This document shows positions 4,942-5,293 of a stretch of DNA of 5,293 bases, piece by piece. The position numbers and the translations under genes are program-made. Positions within the stretch are counted from its first letter, which is position 1. Each line of letters opens with the position of its first letter. This stretch comes from Verrucomicrobiota bacterium (GTDB taxonomy: Bacteria > Verrucomicrobiota > Verrucomicrobiia > Limisphaerales > JAFMIX01). The stretch is taken from NCBI GenBank assembly GCA_026397895.1, contig JAPLTZ010000387.1:4895-10187 (forward strand), written 5' to 3'. The notes under the pieces are model-generated. The model was given only the letters and a program-made list of their open reading frames with translations, did no database searches and had not been told where the DNA came from.

Positions 4942-5293
4942 AGTTTTTTTCCTTCGCTTTCGGAGTCCACGACTCCGTTGAACTGACTCATTGCTTTCTC
5001 GATTCCGGCGGTCAACCAGCATTCGGTCTGGTCAACCGCTCTCACCAAAACTTTTTCCAGCAGCACGGCTTCATCCGCCGCAAACTGCCCAAGCACGTGG
5101 CCCGTGATTTCACGTCGGCCGTCCTTGCGGCCGATGCCAATCCGCAACCGCGCAAACTCGCGCGTCGCAAGGTGCTGCTCGATGGACTCCAAACCGTGAT
5201 GTCCACCACTGCTGCCGCTCTTGCGCAACCGGATTTCGCCCAACGGCAAATCCGCATCGTCCACCACCAGCAGCACGCTCGCCAACGGGACAC
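4938..5293 (-). CDS. pth: Peptidyl-tRNA hydrolase, C-terminal part, start beyond the window
   Basis: Pth cleaves peptidyl-tRNAs released from stalled ribosomes, recycling the tRNA in the cytoplasm. The last 117 residues are visible; the N-terminal part (with the catalytic His and Asn) is outside the window. Recognisable blocks are LLVVDDADLPLGEIRLR (the DD includes the family's conserved catalytic-site Asp), SGSSGGHHGLESI and FARLRIGIGRKDG, then HVLGQF and a C-terminal helix. The signature around GHNG is altered: this protein has GHHG, with His where family members nearly always have Asn. The C-terminus runs on as SQFNGVVDSESEGKKL and its TGA overlaps the rpsF GTG by 4 nt. The gene order pth-rpsF supports the call. 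The enzyme looks otherwise intact, so the substitution may be a lineage variant. Confidence 0.9.
   Translation of the reverse strand, partial: VPLASVLLVVDDADLPLGEIRLRKSGSSGGHHGLESIEQHLATREFARLRIGIGRKDGRREITGHVLGQFAADEAVLLEKVLVRAVDQTECWLTAGIEKAMSQFNGVVDSESEGKKL
4950..4955 (-). promoter_or_regulatory. Ribosome binding site of rpsF inside the pth 3' end
   Basis: The minus strand reads GAAGGA eight bases before the GTG start of rpsF. It lies within the last codons of pth and supports the GTG start and coupling to pth translation. Confidence 0.7.

Noticed and set aside
4942..5022. Longer N-terminus for S6 starting at 5022
   Set aside because: The added 27 residues are Arg/Ser-rich, lie inside pth and do not belong to the S6 fold. 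The GTG at 4941 has a good ribosome binding site and the GTGA overlap.
1..5293. CRISPR array, tRNA, rRNA, insertion sequence or phage-type attachment site
   Set aside because: I see no regularly spaced direct repeats at DNA level, no tRNA or rRNA sequence, no transposase and no long terminal inverted repeats. The recurring TTGGT on the plus strand is explained by Thr-Asn codons of the cytochrome.

Overview
The window reads as bacterial chromosome of moderate to high GC, and every gene I can support lies on the minus strand. The most likely source is a member of the Verrucomicrobiota or a close PVC-superphylum relative. Reasons: pth sits directly upstream of rpsF, as I recall for chlamydiae; several starts lack a Shine-Dalgarno; and the large secreted protein is rich in Thr-Asn repeats, which I associate with Verrucomicrobia. 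This assignment is inference from gene order and protein style, not from a marker search.

In transcription order (right to left), the first block is a housekeeping operon: the 3' part of pth (peptidyl-tRNA hydrolase, 5293-4938), rpsF (S6, 4941-4636, GTG start overlapping the pth stop by 4 nt), ssb (4615-4163) and rplI (L9, 4135-3536). The S18 gene rpsR, often found between ssb and rplI, is absent; only 27 nt separate the two. L9 carries an unusual low-complexity tail of about 49 residues. A perfect GC-rich hairpin about 22 nt after rplI probably ends this operon.

A 439-bp gene-free stretch follows (3535-3097). It holds the terminator hairpin, a second A/T-flanked hairpin and several perfect dyads, and is probably the control region for the next block.

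The second block encodes two secreted c-type cytochromes. The first (3096-2368) is a complete 242-residue tetraheme protein with a signal peptide. After a 122-bp gap comes a large multiheme cytochrome (2245 to beyond base 1; 748 codons visible, no stop). It has a signal peptide, an Fn3-like beta domain, seven CXXCH motifs and one CX3CH motif. One further position looks like an erased heme site. The frame is open across the whole of 2245-1.

The two cytochromes probably act together in electron transfer in the periplasm or at the outer membrane, possibly as part of a porin-cytochrome type conduit. Any barrel or partner gene would lie beyond base 1 and cannot be seen. The most interesting features are in the large cytochrome: the erased heme site, the CX3CH motif and a 90-residue heme-free insert with Thr-Asn about every nine residues.
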